Positions 42,991 through 52,085 of a stretch of 57,608 nt of DNA are shown here, piece by piece. The stretch covers positions 1-57,608 of the forward strand of contig NZ_CAMXVC010000005.1 in the NCBI RefSeq assembly GCF_947252345.1. Direction: 5' to 3'. The notes beneath the pieces were generated by a model. The model was not told the DNA's origin. It saw nothing but the letters and a program-made list of their open reading frames with translations, and did not search any database. Both the position numbers and the translations under genes were made by a program. The first letter of the stretch is position 1, and every line of letters begins with the position of its first letter. Source of the stretch: an uncultured Finegoldia sp. (GTDB taxonomy: Bacteria; Bacillota; Clostridia; Tissierellales; Peptoniphilaceae).

Positions 42991-45585
42991 ATGTGTTACA
43001 CTCCTATGATAAAACAATACAAAGAAATAAAAGAACAAAACAAAGATTGTATACTATTCTTTAGATTAGGAGATTTTTATGAAATGTTCTTTGAGGATGC
43101 ATTATTAGCATCAAAAGAATTAGAAATTGTACTAACTCAGAGAGATTGCGGTGAGAATAAAAAATGCCCTATGTGTGGTGTTCCTTACCATGTTTGCGAT
43201 GTTTATATAAATAAACTTGTAGCAAAAGGCTATAAAGTTGCTATTTGTGAGCAATTAGAAGACCCTAAACTTGTAAAGGGATTGGTAAAAAGGGGAATAA
43301 TTAAAATTTATACCCCAGCAACAGTTATTGAGAATGAAAACTCTGACAGTGGTAATTATAATTATTTAATGAGTATTTCCAGAAATAATAAAGAGGTTTC
43401 GGTTTCTTATATTGACATTTCAACAGGAGAATTATTGTATACGAACACTACTTCAGATGATGTATATAAAATTATTGAAAATGAAATATCAAGAATAACG
43501 CCTAAAGAAATAATATACAATGAGGATGAGCTTTCAAACGAAATTTTAGAAACTATTGCGTTAAAATTTTCAATAGTACTAACAAAAATAAAAAATAGTG
43601 AGAAACCCCTTCAACTAATTAATTCTAAAATAAAATACGATAACAACAACACAAAAATAACTAATATATGTGTAGCAAATTTATTAAATTATGTTTTTAG
43701 ATATCAAGATAATTTAGAGCATATCAATAATTCTGTAAAATACTTTTTAAATCAATTTATGGAGATTGATTCTAATAGTGTAATAAATCTGGAAATACAA
43801 AAAAACTTGTACAGTAATTCAAAAAATGGAAGTTTGTTTGGTGTCTTAAACTACACAAAAACATCAATGGGTTCTAGATTGTTGCATAGCTATCTTGAAA
43901 GGCCATTAATGGACAAGAAAGAAATATTAATTAGACAAAAAAGAGTTGAAGAATTATTTAATGATTACGAGCTACTTTTAAATATAGAGAATACATTGAA
44001 TGGAATATATGATTTAGATAGATTAATAGCCAAATTATCATATAAAAGTGCAAACGCAAAGGATTTGATAGCTTTAAAGGTTTCAATTGCTAAGATACCA
44101 AAATTGAAACAATTGTTAATTTCGGATAAAATAAATTTGAAATTGATAGGTGAAGGACTTGATGATTTAAAAGATTTGTATGAATTGATAGATAATTCTA
44201 TAGTTGAAGACCCTCCTGTAGTTTTATCCGAGGGAAATTTAATCAAACAAGAATTTTCAAAACAACTCGATGAATTGAGATTTAATAGAGTTAATGGTAA
44301 AAATGAATTAGTAGAATATGAAATGTACGAAAAGGAAAGACTAGGAATTAGAAATCTTAAAATAGTTTTTAATAAAAAGCTTGGATATTTTATAGATGTT
44401 ACAAAATCTAATGTTAATAAAATACCTGAAGATTACGAAAAACGTCAAACATTAACTAACTCATCAAGATATAAATCAAAAAGATTAGAGGAGATTGAAT
44501 CAAAAATATTAGACTCAGAAGATGAAATTTTTGAGTTGGAATACAAAATTTTTGAAGACATTAGAAGAATAATTCTCAATAATTTATCTCGAATAAAAAA
44601 ATCAGCAGATTTGATTGCGATAGTTGATGTTTCAAGTTCACTAGCTAAATGTGCATATATTAATGATTATGTAAAACCTGATATTAATACTTACGGACTT
44701 GTAGATGTTGTAGAATCGCGACATCCAATTGTCGAATTAAGTGTCGGAAAATCAGAATTTATAACTAATGATATTTTGATTGGAAGTGGTAAGAATGATA
44801 TCCAACTTATTACTGGTCCAAATATGAGCGGGAAATCAACTTATTTAAGGCAAGTTGCCCTTATTTGTATTTTAAATCAAATAGGTTCGTTTGTACCTGC
44901 AAAAAAAGCCAATATTTCAATAGTAGATAAAATTTTTACGAGAATTGGTTCTAGTGATAATTTATTTAAAGGTGAATCGACTTTTATGGTTGAAATGAAA
45001 GAAATGAGTAACATTATAAAATACGCAACACCTAATAGTCTTCTTGTGTTAGATGAAATAGGAAGGGGAACATCAACTTATGATGGTCTTAGCTTGGCGT
45101 GGGCTATTGTCGAGTATATTTCTAAGAATATCAAAGTTAAAACACTATTTGCAACACATTATCATGAATTGATAGAATTAGAACACAAATTAGATAATGT
45201 TATAAATATGAAAGTGGATATAAAAGAAACAAAAGATACAATTATATTTTTGAGAAAAATTACGAGAGGTTCAACAGATAAGAGTTATGGAATTGAAGTA
45301 GCTGAATTAGCAGGATTACCAAAGATTCTAATTAAACGTGCAAAATCAATACTAAAAGAAATAGACAAGGATTACACAAGAATTGATTTGCCTTTAGAAG
45401 ATTTTAACTCTGAAGAATTAGAATGTGAACAAGATTTAAAATCAAAACTAAATAATTTTGATTTATTAGAACTAAAAAATGATTTATCGAAAATAGATAT
45501 AAATAATTTGACGCCGTTAAAATCCCTATCTATTTTAAATGAATTTGTACAAAGAGCAACGAAATTAGGTGATACAAATGATTAA
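42991..45585 (+). CDS. mutS: DNA mismatch repair protein MutS
   Basis: An 864-residue MutS. The mismatch-binding motif is FFRLGDFYEMFFEDA (about 24-38, containing the F-x-E reading FYE), and the ATPase has Walker A GPNMSGKST (about 609-617), Walker B LLVLDEIGRGTS and the ATHYHEL switch. Start ATG 42991 lies one base after the miaB stop; a second ATG five codons on would also fit. It overlaps mutL by 8 bases. Confidence 0.98.
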   Translation: MCYTPMIKQYKEIKEQNKDCILFFRLGDFYEMFFEDALLASKELEIVLTQRDCGENKKCPMCGVPYHVCDVYINKLVAKGYKVAICEQLEDPKLVKGLVKRGIIKIYTPATVIENENSDSGNYNYLMSISRNNKEVSVSYIDISTGELLYTNTTSDDVYKIIENEISRITPKEIIYNEDELSNEILETIALKFSIVLTKIKNSEKPLQLINSKIKYDNNNTKITNICVANLLNYVFRYQDNLEHINNSVKYFLNQFMEIDSNSVINLEIQKNLYSNSKNGSLFGVLNYTKTSMGSRLLHSYLERPLMDKKEILIRQKRVEELFNDYELLLNIENTLNGIYDLDRLIAKLSYKSANAKDLIALKVSIAKIPKLKQLLISDKINLKLIGEGLDDLKDLYELIDNSIVEDPPVVLSEGNLIKQEFSKQLDELRFNRVNGKNELVEYEMYEKERLGIRNLKIVFNKKLGYFIDVTKSNVNKIPEDYEKRQTLTNSSRYKSKRLEEIESKILDSEDEIFELEYKIFEDIRRIILNNLSRIKKSADLIAIVDVSSSLAKCAYINDYVKPDINTYGLVDVVESRHPIVELSVGKSEFITNDILIGSGKNDIQLITGPNMSGKSTYLRQVALICILNQIGSFVPAKKANISIVDKIFTRIGSSDNLFKGESTFMVEMKEMSNIIKYATPNSLLVLDEIGRGTSTYDGLSLAWAIVEYISKNIKVKTLFATHYHELIELEHKLDNVINMKVDIKETKDTIIFLRKITRGSTDKSYGIEVAELAGLPKILIKRAKSILKEIDKDYTRIDLPLEDFNSEELECEQDLKSKLNNFDLLELKNDLSKIDINNLTPLKSLSILNEFVQRATKLGDTND

Positions 45586-47473
45586 ATTATTATCAGAAGA
45601 TACAATTCAAAAAATTGCCGCTGGTGAAGTTATTGAACGACCAGTTTCAGTCGTAAAAGAATTAGTTGAAAATTCAATTGATGCTGGAAGTGATTCTATT
45701 GTTGTTGAAATTAAAAACGGTGGAAAAGACTTTATCTCAGTAAGCGATAATGGTTCTGGAATAAAAAAAAATGAGATTGAATTGGCCTTTAAAAGACATT
45801 CTACTAGTAAATTGGAAAAATTCGACGATTTGTATAATCTGAATACTTTGGGTTTTAGAGGTGAAGCACTAGCTAGCATTTTGTCGATTTGTAAATTATC
45901 GATAAACACGAGAACTAAAGAAGACAACATCGGAAGTAGACTTGAATTTAGAAACTCTAGTGTAATCAGTAAATCAGAAGTCGCGATGAATATAGGAACG
46001 AAAATAATTATTAAAGATTTATTTTATAATGTTCCAGTTCGAAAAAAATTTATGAAATCAGAACAAACAGAAGCAAACCTTATAACAACGACTATGTATA
46101 AATTTGCAGTTTGCAATACAAATGTTTCTATAAAATACATTAAAGACAATAAGACTTTATTTGAAACGAAAAAGAACTCTTCAATAAAAGAAAACATAAT
46201 TAATCTGTTTGGAACTTCACTTTCAAATAATTTGATAGAATTTGAAATAGCACAAAAAGATTATAAGATATTCGGATATGTTTCAAACAACAACTTGTAT
46301 AGAGCAAATAGGCAAATGCAATATATTTATTTGAATGGAAGATTTGTTAAATCAGATGATATAAGAAATACCGTGGAGACAAATTATAAATCAGTTATAC
46401 CAAATGGAAGATTCCCTCTTTATTGGCTTTTTTTTGAAATAAATCCGAAGTTAGTAGACGTTAACATTCATCCAAATAAACAGCGAGTAAAGATTTCGAT
46501 ACTTGATGAAGTAATGGAACAATTAAACAAGAAAATCAGATTTTTATTAGAAAATAATGTAAACATAGTTAATATATCTGATTCGATCGAAGATGATAAG
46601 TATCATGATTTGAGAAAAAATTATTTTGAATCATATACAAAATCCGATAAATATGGCTCGACAAAAGTTTCAGAACCATCGTATTCTTATAATTTGTACA
46701 ATGACAACTCAAGCATTTCAAACATAAGGAAGATGACTAATTTTAATGATTTTAATAAAGAGAAAGAAGACTTCAAAAATACCGAATTGATTAATTCTTA
46801 TGATGATAAGAATTTTTTTAAAGAATCATTAGAAAAAAACGAAAAGTTTGAATTAAATAAACAGATGGAAATCAGTAGAAATATTGAAAAATATCAAAAA
46901 TTTGAAGTTTTAACAGTTTTATTTAGAACGTATATACTAGCGAAAGATATTTTTGATGCTAAAATATATCTATTTGATCAACATGCTTGTCATGAGAGAA
47001 TAAACTACGAAAAATTAACAAAACAAATGATAGACAATAATGTTGTTTCTCAAAATTTAACATTTCCTGAAAATATAAATTTGACAGATGAATTAATGCA
47101 AATATATGTAAAAAACAAAGAATTATTTGAAGAATTAGGATATGATAGCGAAGTTTTTGCTGAGGACTCGGTAGTTATTAGAGCAATACCTTATTTATTT
47201 GGAAATTGTAATGCATCATTTTTATTTACCGATATTTTAGATACTATTGCAAAAAACTCAAATGAACCATTTGATTTAATCGAATCTAAAGTTATAAAAA
47301 GGTCTTGTAAAATGAGTGTAAAAGCCGGTGACAAATTGAGCGATTTTGAAATAATAAAATTACTACAAGACTTGTTTAAATGCGAATATCCGTTCACTTG
47401 TCCTCATGGTAGACCTACTTTTATAGAAATTAGTGAAAAAGACTTAGAAAAAATGTTTATGAGGATAAAATGA
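45578..47473 (+). CDS. mutL: DNA mismatch repair protein MutL (endonuclease type)
   Basis: A 631-residue GHKL ATPase. ATP site motifs are VIERPVSVVKELVENSIDAG (about 20-39), DNGSGI and GFRGEAL. The C-terminal domain has the latent nuclease motif DQHACHERINYE (D-Q-H-A-x2-E-x4-E), plus SCK and CPHGRP metal-site motifs, so this is the nicking form expected in organisms without MutH. ATG 45578 was chosen: it follows TTAGGTGAT and gives the standard M-I-x-x-L N-terminus; an ATG at 45569 is three codons earlier. It overlaps mutS and, by 4 bases, miaA. Confidence 0.97.
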   Translation: MIKLLSEDTIQKIAAGEVIERPVSVVKELVENSIDAGSDSIVVEIKNGGKDFISVSDNGSGIKKNEIELAFKRHSTSKLEKFDDLYNLNTLGFRGEALASILSICKLSINTRTKEDNIGSRLEFRNSSVISKSEVAMNIGTKIIIKDLFYNVPVRKKFMKSEQTEANLITTTMYKFAVCNTNVSIKYIKDNKTLFETKKNSSIKENIINLFGTSLSNNLIEFEIAQKDYKIFGYVSNNNLYRANRQMQYIYLNGRFVKSDDIRNTVETNYKSVIPNGRFPLYWLFFEINPKLVDVNIHPNKQRVKISILDEVMEQLNKKIRFLLENNVNIVNISDSIEDDKYHDLRKNYFESYTKSDKYGSTKVSEPSYSYNLYNDNSSISNIRKMTNFNDFNKEKEDFKNTELINSYDDKNFFKESLEKNEKFELNKQMEISRNIEKYQKFEVLTVLFRTYILAKDIFDAKIYLFDQHACHERINYEKLTKQMIDNNVVSQNLTFPENINLTDELMQIYVKNKELFEELGYDSEVFAEDSVVIRAIPYLFGNCNASFLFTDILDTIAKNSNEPFDLIESKVIKRSCKMSVKAGDKLSDFEIIKLLQDLFKCEYPFTCPHGRPTFIEISEKDLEKMFMRIK

Positions 47474-48420
47474 GAAATAAATGTATATTGATTGTTGGAC
47501 CTACAGCTGTGGGCAAGACAAGACTTAGTGTTTTTTTAGCGAAAAAATTAAATAGTGAAATAATTTCAGCTGATTCTATGCAAATATATAAAAAAATGGA
47601 TATTGGTACTGCTAAAGTTGAAAAAAAATATCAACGTGAAATCAAACACCATATGATTGATATAGTTGAACCTGATGACAATTACAATGTTGAGCAATTT
47701 AGAAATACGTGTTTGGATTTGATTATGAAAATAAATAATTCAGGTAGAGTACCTATTGTAGTTGGAGGAACTGGTCTATATGTAAATTCACTCACACATA
47801 AACTTGAATTTAATACTATCAAATCCGATGACACAATTAGAATTGAATTAGAACAGTTTGTCGAAAAAAATGGAAAGAAAAAACTCCATAAAATGCTTGA
47901 AAAAATTGATTTGAAGTCATCTTTAAATATTCATATGAATAATGTTAGACGTGTTATAAGAGCTATTGAAGTATTTAAACTAACAGGAAAAAAATTCAGC
48001 GAAATAAATGATAAATTTGACAGATATAACGAAGACTTAGATTTCTATATTATTGGATTAAATGACGATAGAGCCATTTTATACGATAGAATCAATAAAA
48101 GGGTTGATAAAATGTTTGATGATGGTTTTTTGGCAGAGTGTAAATATATATATGAATTAACAAATGAAAACTCACAGTCAATTCAAGCTATAGGATATCG
48201 TGAAGCTTTTATGTATCTCAACAATAAAATTTCATATAGTGATATGATAAGTTTGATTAAACAAAATAGTAGAAAATACGCAAAACGACAATTGACATGG
48301 TTTAGACAGGATGATAGAATTAATTGGCTAAACCTGGATCAATTTGACAAATTTGAAGATTTAGAACAAAAATCTTTGTTAAACGTGAAAGAATGGTTAT
48401 ATGATAGAAGAAAAAATTAG
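47470..48420 (+). CDS. miaA: tRNA dimethylallyltransferase
   Basis: A 316-residue enzyme that prenylates A37 of tRNAs reading UNN codons. P-loop GPTAVGKT (9-16), ISADSMQIYKKMDIGTAK (about 34-51), the VGGTGLYVNSL block and the C-terminal KRQLTWFR motif are present. It overlaps mutL by 4 bases (ATGA) and the following gene by 20 bases. hfq, which often follows miaA in bacilli and clostridia, is absent. Confidence 0.97.
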   Translation: MRNKCILIVGPTAVGKTRLSVFLAKKLNSEIISADSMQIYKKMDIGTAKVEKKYQREIKHHMIDIVEPDDNYNVEQFRNTCLDLIMKINNSGRVPIVVGGTGLYVNSLTHKLEFNTIKSDDTIRIELEQFVEKNGKKKLHKMLEKIDLKSSLNIHMNNVRRVIRAIEVFKLTGKKFSEINDKFDRYNEDLDFYIIGLNDDRAILYDRINKRVDKMFDDGFLAECKYIYELTNENSQSIQAIGYREAFMYLNNKISYSDMISLIKQNSRKYAKRQLTWFRQDDRINWLNLDQFDKFEDLEQKSLLNVKEWLYDRRKN

Positions 48421-49675
48421 AGAATGGTTTAATATTGACGAAGAAGTATACAACACAGTTTTAAAATGTGATACTAGATTAAAAGATAAATTTAATGAAC
48501 TTTCAAAAATAGAATTTTTCAATCAACTCAAAGTTTTAAAGGCATTTCAAGATAATAAGCTTCAATCTACAGACTTCGATTCTACGACAGGATATGGTTA
48601 TGGAGATGTAGGAAGGGATAAATGTGAAGCTATATTTAGAGATATATTCAGAGCAGAAGATTCTCTTGTTCGCCCTTCAATAGCTTCTGGAACACATGCT
48701 TTGAGTTTATTGATGAAAGCAGTATTACTACCTGGAGATAAATTGCTGTATATTACAGGACTTCCTTATGATACACTTCAAGAAGTAATCGGAATCACAG
48801 GAAATGCTCCTTGTAATTTAAGAGAATATGGAATTAAATTTGATTTTGTAGATTTAATAGATAACAATATAGATATAGAATCTACATTAAAAAAAATTGA
48901 TTCAACCGTAAAAATGGTAGCGATTCAAAGGTCAACAGGGTATAGTTTACGAAATGCAATCGATATTGAGAAAATAGAGAAAGCGGCAAAAACTATAAAA
49001 GAAAAATATCCAGAAATTATTATAATGGTTGACAATTGCTATGGAGAATTTACTGAATACAAAGAACCATTGGAAGTTGGTTGCGACGTCATCGCAGGCT
49101 CATTGATAAAAAATCCTGGTGGGGGAATTGCTTTATCAGGTGGATATATTGCCGGGAACAAATGTATAATAGATAGAGTTGCAAATACTTTAACGGCACC
49201 TGGGATTGGAAAAGAGGTTGGTATTACTTTTGGTACGACTCGAAATACTCTGCAAGGATTATTTTTAGCTCCAAAAATTACGATGCAAGCTATGAAGTCT
49301 GCATTATTATTCTCACAGGTTTTCAAAGACTTAGGATTTAAAACAATACCTGATATTCATGATAAAAGAAGCGATATAATATGTGCAATAATTTTAAAAA
49401 ATGAAGAAAGAGTTATTGAATTTTGTCGCTCAATCCAAGAAACATCTGTCGTTGATTCGCATGTTATACCTTATCCGTGGGATATGCCTGGATACGATGA
49501 TAAAGTTATAATGGCATCGGGAAGTTTCATTGATGGGTCAAGTATTGAAATATCAGCTGATGGGCCATTAAGAGAACCTTATGTTGTATATTTTCAAGGA
49601 TCCTTGACTTATAATCAAGCGCTAATAGCTTGTATGAGAGTTGTAACTAATTTAAAAAGAAATAATTTATTGTAA
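48401..49675 (+). CDS. YnbB-like PLP-dependent enzyme (methionine gamma-lyase family / aluminium resistance)
   Basis: A 424-residue PLP enzyme of the Cys/Met metabolism fold, matching the YnbB family by DSTTGYGYGDVGRDKCEAIF, RPSIASGTHALS, MVDNCYGEFTE and the PLP-lysine motif GSLIKNPGGGIALSGGYIAG (Lys near 240). Its substrate is unproven; the name aluminium resistance is historical and methionine gamma-lyase comes from fold similarity. It sits directly after miaA, as ynbB does near miaA-hfq in B. subtilis, with a 20-base overlap. The long foldback at 49678 follows. Confidence 0.92.
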   Translation: MIEEKIREWFNIDEEVYNTVLKCDTRLKDKFNELSKIEFFNQLKVLKAFQDNKLQSTDFDSTTGYGYGDVGRDKCEAIFRDIFRAEDSLVRPSIASGTHALSLLMKAVLLPGDKLLYITGLPYDTLQEVIGITGNAPCNLREYGIKFDFVDLIDNNIDIESTLKKIDSTVKMVAIQRSTGYSLRNAIDIEKIEKAAKTIKEKYPEIIIMVDNCYGEFTEYKEPLEVGCDVIAGSLIKNPGGGIALSGGYIAGNKCIIDRVANTLTAPGIGKEVGITFGTTRNTLQGLFLAPKITMQAMKSALLFSQVFKDLGFKTIPDIHDKRSDIICAIILKNEERVIEFCRSIQETSVVDSHVIPYPWDMPGYDDKVIMASGSFIDGSSIEISADGPLREPYVVYFQGSLTYNQALIACMRVVTNLKRNNLL

Positions 49676-49677
49676 AA

Positions 49678-49766
49678 AAAAGCCTTACACAAGATTTTCA
49701 ATGATTTAAAATAAAAATCCTAAAGACAGAAACAATAGGTTAAATCATATCTTGCGTAAGGCTTTT
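49678..49766. terminator. 89-base multi-stem foldback between ynbB-like and lexA (bidirectional terminator or structured RNA)
   Basis: Four nested complementary pairs occur: 49678-49688 with 49756-49766 (AAAAGCCTTAC / GTAAGGCTTTT), 49690-49695 with 49749-49754 (CAAGAT / ATCTTG), 49701-49709 with 49740-49748 (ATGATTTAA / TTAAATCAT) and 49719-49722 with 49736-49739 (CCTA / TAGG). With A run at one end and T run at the other it can stop both converging transcripts, but it is much longer than the other terminators in the window. Confidence 0.8.
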
Positions 49767-49770
49767 CAAT

Positions 49771-50397
49771 TTAATAAATAGATCTATATAATCCAATAAC
49801 TTTTCCTAAAATTTCAACATCTTTAACATTTATTGAATACATAGATGAGTTTGATGGTCTCAATTCAATGTGGTCAGAATGTCGATAAAATCTTTTGACC
49901 GTGGCTGATTCATCCATAAGAGCCACAACAATATCACCATTGTTAGCTGTACATTGTTTACGAACAATTAATTTATCGCCATTTAATATTCCATCTTCAA
50001 TCATAGATTCACCCTGAACTTTTAAAATAAAAACTACTCCCTGAGATGTATATTCTATTGGAAGAGGGAAAGTATCTTCAATATTCTCAATAGCAAGTAT
50101 TGGCAATCCAGCTTGAACTTTACCAATAATAGGAACATCGATAGTTTCTTTTTTTATTTCATTTTCTTCTTCTTCATAAGCACTATCTATAATTTCCAAA
50201 GCTCTGTTTTTTAAAGGGTCTCTTCTAATATATCCTCGCATTTCTAACTTTAGAATATTATTATGCACAGTTGAGGTCGAATTTATATTTAAACTCTCGC
50301 AAATTTCTCTAATAGCTGGAGGATAGCCTTTGTAATCTATATACCTTTTTATAAACTTTAAAATTTCAATTTGTTTTGAAGTTAAATCCTCGTACAT
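49771..50397 (-). CDS. lexA: LexA repressor
   Basis: A 208-residue SOS repressor and self-cleaving protease. The N-terminal winged helix (1-70: LTSKQIEILKFIKRYI, PAIREICESLNI, STVHNNILKLEMRGYI) binds LexA boxes. The cleavage site is Ala96-Gly97 (VQAGLP) and the catalytic dyad is Ser131 (GESM) and Lys168 (TVKRF). Start ATG at 50397 follows AAGGAG. It is divergent from yneA, as in B. subtilis, with boxes between the two. Confidence 0.97.
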   Translation of the reverse strand: MYEDLTSKQIEILKFIKRYIDYKGYPPAIREICESLNINSTSTVHNNILKLEMRGYIRRDPLKNRALEIIDSAYEEEENEIKKETIDVPIIGKVQAGLPILAIENIEDTFPLPIEYTSQGVVFILKVQGESMIEDGILNGDKLIVRKQCTANNGDIVVALMDESATVKRFYRHSDHIELRPSNSSMYSINVKDVEILGKVIGLYRSIY

Positions 50398-50426
50398 TAA
50401 TATTCTCCTTTTCTTTTCTTAATAAA

Positions 50427-50455
50427 ATTATATCATATATTTTAATAAATTGAAA
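50427..50455 (-). promoter_or_regulatory. lexA promoter
   Basis: On the minus strand TTTCAA (50455-50450), 17 bases, TATAAT (50432-50427) with upstream TGA (50435-50433), an extended -10. Confidence 0.7.
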
Positions 50456-50465
50456 CATTTGTTTT
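50452..50465. promoter_or_regulatory. Degenerate LexA-like box over the lexA -35
   Basis: GAAAC-ATTT-GTTTT is a weaker palindrome with the GAAC-N4-GTT layout. It overlaps the lexA -35, the right place for autorepression, but it has several mismatches to CGAAC-N4-GTTYG. Confidence 0.35.
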
Positions 50466-50493
50466 CTTTTTACGTCGAACATAAAATCTTTTC

Positions 50494-50522
50494 TTGACAT
50501 ACAAGAACATATGTTGTAGAAT
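50494..50522 (+). promoter_or_regulatory. yneA promoter
   Basis: TTGACA (50494-50499), 17 bases, TAGAAT (50517-50522). A LexA box fills the spacer, so repression would be by direct occlusion. Confidence 0.8.
50504..50517. promoter_or_regulatory. LexA (DinR) box 1
   Basis: AGAAC-ATAT-GTTGT matches the Gram-positive SOS consensus CGAAC-N4-GTTYG at the GAAC...GTT core and lies between -35 and -10 of yneA. Confidence 0.75.
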
Positions 50523-50530
50523 ATAACTAT

Positions 50531-50544
50531 AGAACGAACGTTTG
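50531..50544. promoter_or_regulatory. LexA (DinR) box 2
   Basis: AGAAC-GAAC-GTTTG has one mismatch to CGAAC-N4-GTTYG. It lies just downstream of the predicted yneA transcription start, 27 bases centre-to-centre from box 1. Confidence 0.75.
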
Positions 50545-50572
50545 AATAATTTTATTCTTTTATGGAGGGAAT

Positions 50573-50884
50573 ATGAAAAATTATAAAATTGTTGATAAAT
50601 CAAGATTCTGCTTGTTTATATTAACTCTATTATTAGTGTCATATTTAATGATATCTTTTATATTTACAAATTTAAGTTTAGGTAATTACGATGACACATC
50701 GTATAAGACATATTATTATGTCGTAAATAATTCAGACACATTATGGGATATTTCAGAACAATATAAGCCTGATAATATGAGTACAAGACAATTTATTAAA
50801 TTAATAAAAGAATACAATAAGTTTATAGAAGGTAGTTCTATTAATGTAGGCGAACATTTGAACATACCTTTGATAAATAAATAA
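50573..50884 (+). CDS. yneA: YneA-like SOS cell division inhibitor (LysM)
   Basis: A 103-residue protein with one N-terminal membrane helix (11-31) and an extracellular LysM domain (about 47-99: YVVNNSDTLWDISEQY, NVGEHLNIP). Size and layout equal B. subtilis YneA (105 residues), which blocks division during DNA damage. The divergent lexA and two LexA boxes at its promoter support SOS induction. GGAGG precedes ATG 50573. Sequence identity to YneA itself is weak outside LysM, so the name rests on architecture and context. Confidence 0.83.
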   Translation: MKNYKIVDKSRFCLFILTLLLVSYLMISFIFTNLSLGNYDDTSYKTYYYVVNNSDTLWDISEQYKPDNMSTRQFIKLIKEYNKFIEGSSINVGEHLNIPLINK

Positions 50885-50928
50885 TTTTACTGTTACACTC
50901 CTAATACTATCTTAATAACAGTAAAATT
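50883..50928 (+). other. Inverted repeat just after yneA
   Basis: AATTTTACTGTTA (50883-50895) is perfectly complementary to TAACAGTAAAATT (50916-50928), with a 20-base loop. It begins at the end of the yneA stop codon and lies just before the real terminator. Function unknown: mRNA 3' stem, or a protein or recombinase site. Confidence 0.7.
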
Positions 50929-50930
50929 TG

Positions 50931-50959
50931 AGATCAGATAAAAATCTGATCTTTTTTTT
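50931..50959 (+). terminator. Terminator after yneA
   Basis: AGATCAGAT (50931-50939) and ATCTGATCT (50944-50952) form a 9-base-pair stem with a four-A loop and an eight-T run. The remaining 120 bases to the recombinase gene hold no feature I can support. Confidence 0.92.
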
Positions 50960-51083
50960 GTAAAAAAGTAAGGGAAATATATGGAGCATTAAATTTATAT
51001 AAACAAATAATCCTAAAGCACTTTGTAATATTAATATATTTAAAAATAATACGTATATAATTTTACATATAGTTATTCTTAAA

Positions 51084-52061
51084 TTATTTATTTTTCGAAT
51101 CTATTTTCATCTCATTTAGAGGATTTTTGTTTATTGCGTTGCGTAAGCTATTATTATCTACATGAGTGTATATTTGAGTTGTAGATACAGACTCATGTCC
51201 TAAAATTTCCTGCAATACTTTAATATCAACATTACCATACTGATACATAAGAGTAGCTGCAGTGTGGCGTAATTTGTGTACGCTATATAAGTTAGTGTCA
51301 AATCCAGCTACTTTGAGATAGTGTTCGATTCTGTATTGAATAGCACGATTACTCATTCTATTATGTTTTTTGCTTATAAAAAGGGCATCGTTGTCTATTT
51401 CAGGTCTATTTTTCATATATTTATCAATAGCATCTAGGCACATATCATTGAGGTAAACAGTACGTTCTTTATTTCCTTTACCAATAACCCTAAGGGTGTT
51501 TGTTTTAATATGATTAATATTAATTCCTGCTAATTCAGATAATCTCATACCACAGTTTAGGAATAAAACTGTAATGCAATAATCTCTAGTTCTTATTTCA
51601 TCATCTTTTTCTCTTAGAATAACTTTTAGTAGATTCATAGATTCATCTAAAGTTAAATAAACAGGTTGTCTAATATTTTTCTTTGGAGAGTCTAATAGTT
51701 CAGCTGGATTAATTACGTCCAACTTACGAATGTTAATTAGATATTTGTAGAAAGTTCGTATACTTGAAGTTTTACGACTTCTAGTAGATGAACCATTAGA
51801 ACGATTATGGTCTAAAAATCCCATAAAAGAGTGTAAATCAATCACATCAATATTTTCAAAAAAGTTTAAATCAATATTTGATGAATCGATATTTAAAACA
51901 TCATTAAATGATTTTAATTTGATATTTTTCTTCCTAGAAATCAAAAATTTTAATAGCAAATTAATATCATAAGCATATTCTTTAACAGTATTAGAAGAAC
52001 GACCTTTTATAGTTTCTAAATAATCGAGAAAATCTAACAGAATAACCGGATAATTGTTCAT
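51084..52061 (-). CDS. XerC/D-like tyrosine recombinase
   Basis: A 325-residue phage-integrase-family recombinase. The N-terminal SAM-like core-binding domain (1-110) is followed by the catalytic domain with Arg173 (CGMRLSELAG), the beta-hairpin lysine region (GKGNKER, 194-200), His262-Arg265 (VHKLRHTA), His289 (ILGHES) and nucleophile Tyr298 (TQIYTH). Length and motif spacing suit XerC/XerD or a chromosomal relative. ATG at 52061 follows GGAGGT (complement of 52065-52070); a longer in-frame reading upstream would run through the promoter and inverted repeat. No mobile element surrounds it. A 14-base-pair palindrome overlies its transcription start. Confidence 0.92.
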   Translation of the reverse strand: MNNYPVILLDFLDYLETIKGRSSNTVKEYAYDINLLLKFLISRKKNIKLKSFNDVLNIDSSNIDLNFFENIDVIDLHSFMGFLDHNRSNGSSTRSRKTSSIRTFYKYLINIRKLDVINPAELLDSPKKNIRQPVYLTLDESMNLLKVILREKDDEIRTRDYCITVLFLNCGMRLSELAGININHIKTNTLRVIGKGNKERTVYLNDMCLDAIDKYMKNRPEIDNDALFISKKHNRMSNRAIQYRIEHYLKVAGFDTNLYSVHKLRHTAATLMYQYGNVDIKVLQEILGHESVSTTQIYTHVDNNSLRNAINKNPLNEMKIDSKNK

Positions 52062-52085
52062 AGTACCTCCAAAATTTTTGTTTAT

